From JASHVB01 sp049522565 (GTDB lineage Bacteria; Pseudomonadota; Alphaproteobacteria; Acetobacterales; Acetobacteraceae), in NCBI GenBank assembly GCA_049522565.1, contig JBEKNT010000396.1, positions 1-6,453 on the forward strand: a DNA stretch of 6,453 nt. The letters are read 5' to 3'. How positions within the stretch are numbered: the stretch's first letter is position 1; each line of letters starts with the position of its first letter. A program made the position numbers and the translations under genes. The notes beneath the pieces were generated by a model, which searched no databases, was not told the DNA's origin, and saw only the letters and a list, made by a program, of their open reading frames with translations. Positions 5,701-6,453 of this stretch are shown one piece after another.

Positions 5701-5748
5701 AACGGCGGAGGCGAAGCGTTAGCATCGAAACACGCGTTCCTGCACAAC

Positions 5749-6450
5749 CTATCGCGCCTGCGCCAGCAGCCGCCCTAGCCCGGGCAAAGGCTCACCGATC
5801 CGCATCACCCGCAGCATCGCCCACAGCGCCGCCTGGTTGGTGGTGACCACCGGCTTGCCGAACATCTGCTCCCACGCCGCGATATGCGCCATCGTGGGAA
5901 AATTGCCGCCCGGCACCACCAGGACCTCAATTCCCGGCCGGTCGATCCGGGCGAACGCATCGCGCGCGTTCTCGGCGCCCAGCTTGCCGATCGCATAGGC
6001 ATCGGTGGCGCCAAAGCCCTCCAGCGCCACCACCTCCAGCCCGTGCTTGCTTTCATAATAGTGCTTCGCCCGGCCGATCACCGCGTCCGAGTAGGGCGAC
6101 ACCAGCGCGATCCGCCGCGCCCCCAGCGCATGTACCGCCTCGCCGATCGCCATGGCCGAGGTCAGCGCCGGCACGCCCGCGCCGTCCTGCATGCGGCGGA
6201 TCGTCACCGCGTCGTAGTCGTCGGCGAACAGGCTGGCGGAGGTCTGTGCCAGCGCCACCACCTCCACCTTGGCGGTACCCAGCAGGTGCGCCTGGTAGGC
6301 GACATCCGCATCGAGGCTGGGCAGGAACGGCGTGTTGCCGCTCTTGCCCAGGCGGCCGACATGGACCTGCAAGTCCGCGGGCAACAGCCTGGAATATTCG
6401 ATCTCGACCGTCGTGTTGGTGGACGGGATCAGCACGCCGAAATGTCGCAT
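5749..6450 (-). CDS. Asp/Glu racemase superfamily protein (maleate isomerase / arylmalonate decarboxylase type), cysteine-free
   Basis: This protein of 233 residues has the N-terminal signature GVLIPSTNTTVEIEY of the maleate cis-trans isomerase / arylmalonate decarboxylase group. It also has SPYSDAV (118-124, the conserved Tyr at 120) and VVPGGNFPTM (178-187). These enzymes act on small dicarboxylic acids in the cytoplasm. The family normally has one or two catalytic cysteines: one before the TS of the first motif, one in a (S/A)CGG-like second motif. Here the first position is Q69 (AQTSAS) and the second is P180 (VVPGG), and there is no cysteine anywhere in the protein. Racemase or isomerase chemistry of the usual kind is therefore unlikely. 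It may bind a ligand, use another residue or catalyse a different reaction. The ATG at 6450 gives a family-like start, but only 3 bases upstream are visible, so its ribosome binding site cannot be judged. Confidence 0.85.
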   Translation of the reverse strand: MRHFGVLIPSTNTTVEIEYSRLLPADLQVHVGRLGKSGNTPFLPSLDADVAYQAHLLGTAKVEVVALAQTSASLFADDYDAVTIRRMQDGAGVPALTSAMAIGEAVHALGARRIALVSPYSDAVIGRAKHYYESKHGLEVVALEGFGATDAYAIGKLGAENARDAFARIDRPGIEVLVVPGGNFPTMAHIAAWEQMFGKPVVTTNQAALWAMLRVMRIGEPLPGLGRLLAQAR

Positions 6451-6453
6451 GGT

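Larger units (their letters stand above)
5441..5748. other. Non-coding region between convergent genes
   Basis: About 310 bases with no supported gene. It holds the composite hairpin at 5509-5573, the dockerin-like scrap at 5588-5662 and the palindrome at 5667-5700. A further weak inverted repeat, ACCTGAC (5435-5441) and GTCAGGT (5480-5486), surrounds the ACP stop codon with a 38-base loop. Apparent open frames on both strands here are translations of repeat DNA. Confidence 0.6.

Noticed and set aside
5486..5725. A 79-codon minus-strand frame containing VIASAAQQS
   Set aside because: This is the translation of a REP-like repeat, a known source of false gene calls, and it overlaps hairpins on both ends.
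1..6453. CRISPR array, tRNA, rRNA, insertion sequence or transposase
   Set aside because: I looked for regularly spaced repeats, cloverleaf patterns and transposase motifs on both strands and found none. The repeats present are single palindromes or a two-copy direct repeat.

Overview
The window is GC-rich (about two thirds G+C by eye) with strong G/C preference at third codon positions. Its gene content (SMP-30 lactonase family, Asp/Glu-racemase/arylmalonate-decarboxylase family, PEP-CTERM protein, FkbH-like protein plus acyl carrier protein) and its palindromic intergenic repeats suggest a high-GC proteobacterium. An alphaproteobacterium of the Acetobacteraceae/Rhodospirillales type is my best guess. 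That placement is inference: there is no rRNA or other phylogenetic marker here.

Layout, left to right. (1) 1-96: intergenic DNA with two perfect hairpins, next to the 3' end of the first gene. (2) 97-1017, minus: a complete SMP-30/gluconolactonase-family gene with all expected metal-site residues. (3) 1018-1545: a gene-free stretch whose notable feature is a 32-bp near-perfect palindrome (1306-1337). (4) 1546-2346, minus: an exported PEP-CTERM protein. It is preceded at a 6-bp gap by a possible small gene of unknown function (2353-2709, minus) that has a strong ribosome binding site. A sigma-54-type -24/-12 promoter candidate (2760-2774) lies about 40 bp before the small gene. (5) 2775-3305: a gene-free divergent region with AT-rich patches and an 11-bp direct repeat. 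(6) 3306-5192, plus: an FkbH-like HAD-IIIC protein, then at a 5-bp gap an 80-residue acyl carrier protein (5198-5440), clearly one operon. (7) 5441-5748: non-coding DNA between convergent genes, holding two REP-like palindromic repeats and, between them, a short piece that reads like a decayed dockerin-type repeat. (8) 5749-6450, minus: an Asp/Glu racemase superfamily protein that contains no cysteine at all, although this superfamily normally uses one or two catalytic cysteines.

How the genes may work together. PEP-CTERM proteins are sorted by exosortases and are usually tied to exopolysaccharide production; their genes are in several cases controlled by RpoN with the PrsK/PrsR pair. The FkbH-ACP pair fits loading of a small glyceryl-type unit onto a carrier protein. 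Placing it divergent from a PEP-CTERM gene suggests, but does not prove, a role in surface polysaccharide or secondary metabolite decoration. The two flanking enzymes (lactonase-like and racemase-like) look like independent catabolic genes. I see no complete novel system. The points most worth a second look are the cysteine-less racemase-family protein, the sigma-54 promoter and small gene ahead of the PEP-CTERM gene, the FkbH-ACP/PEP-CTERM arrangement and the large palindrome.
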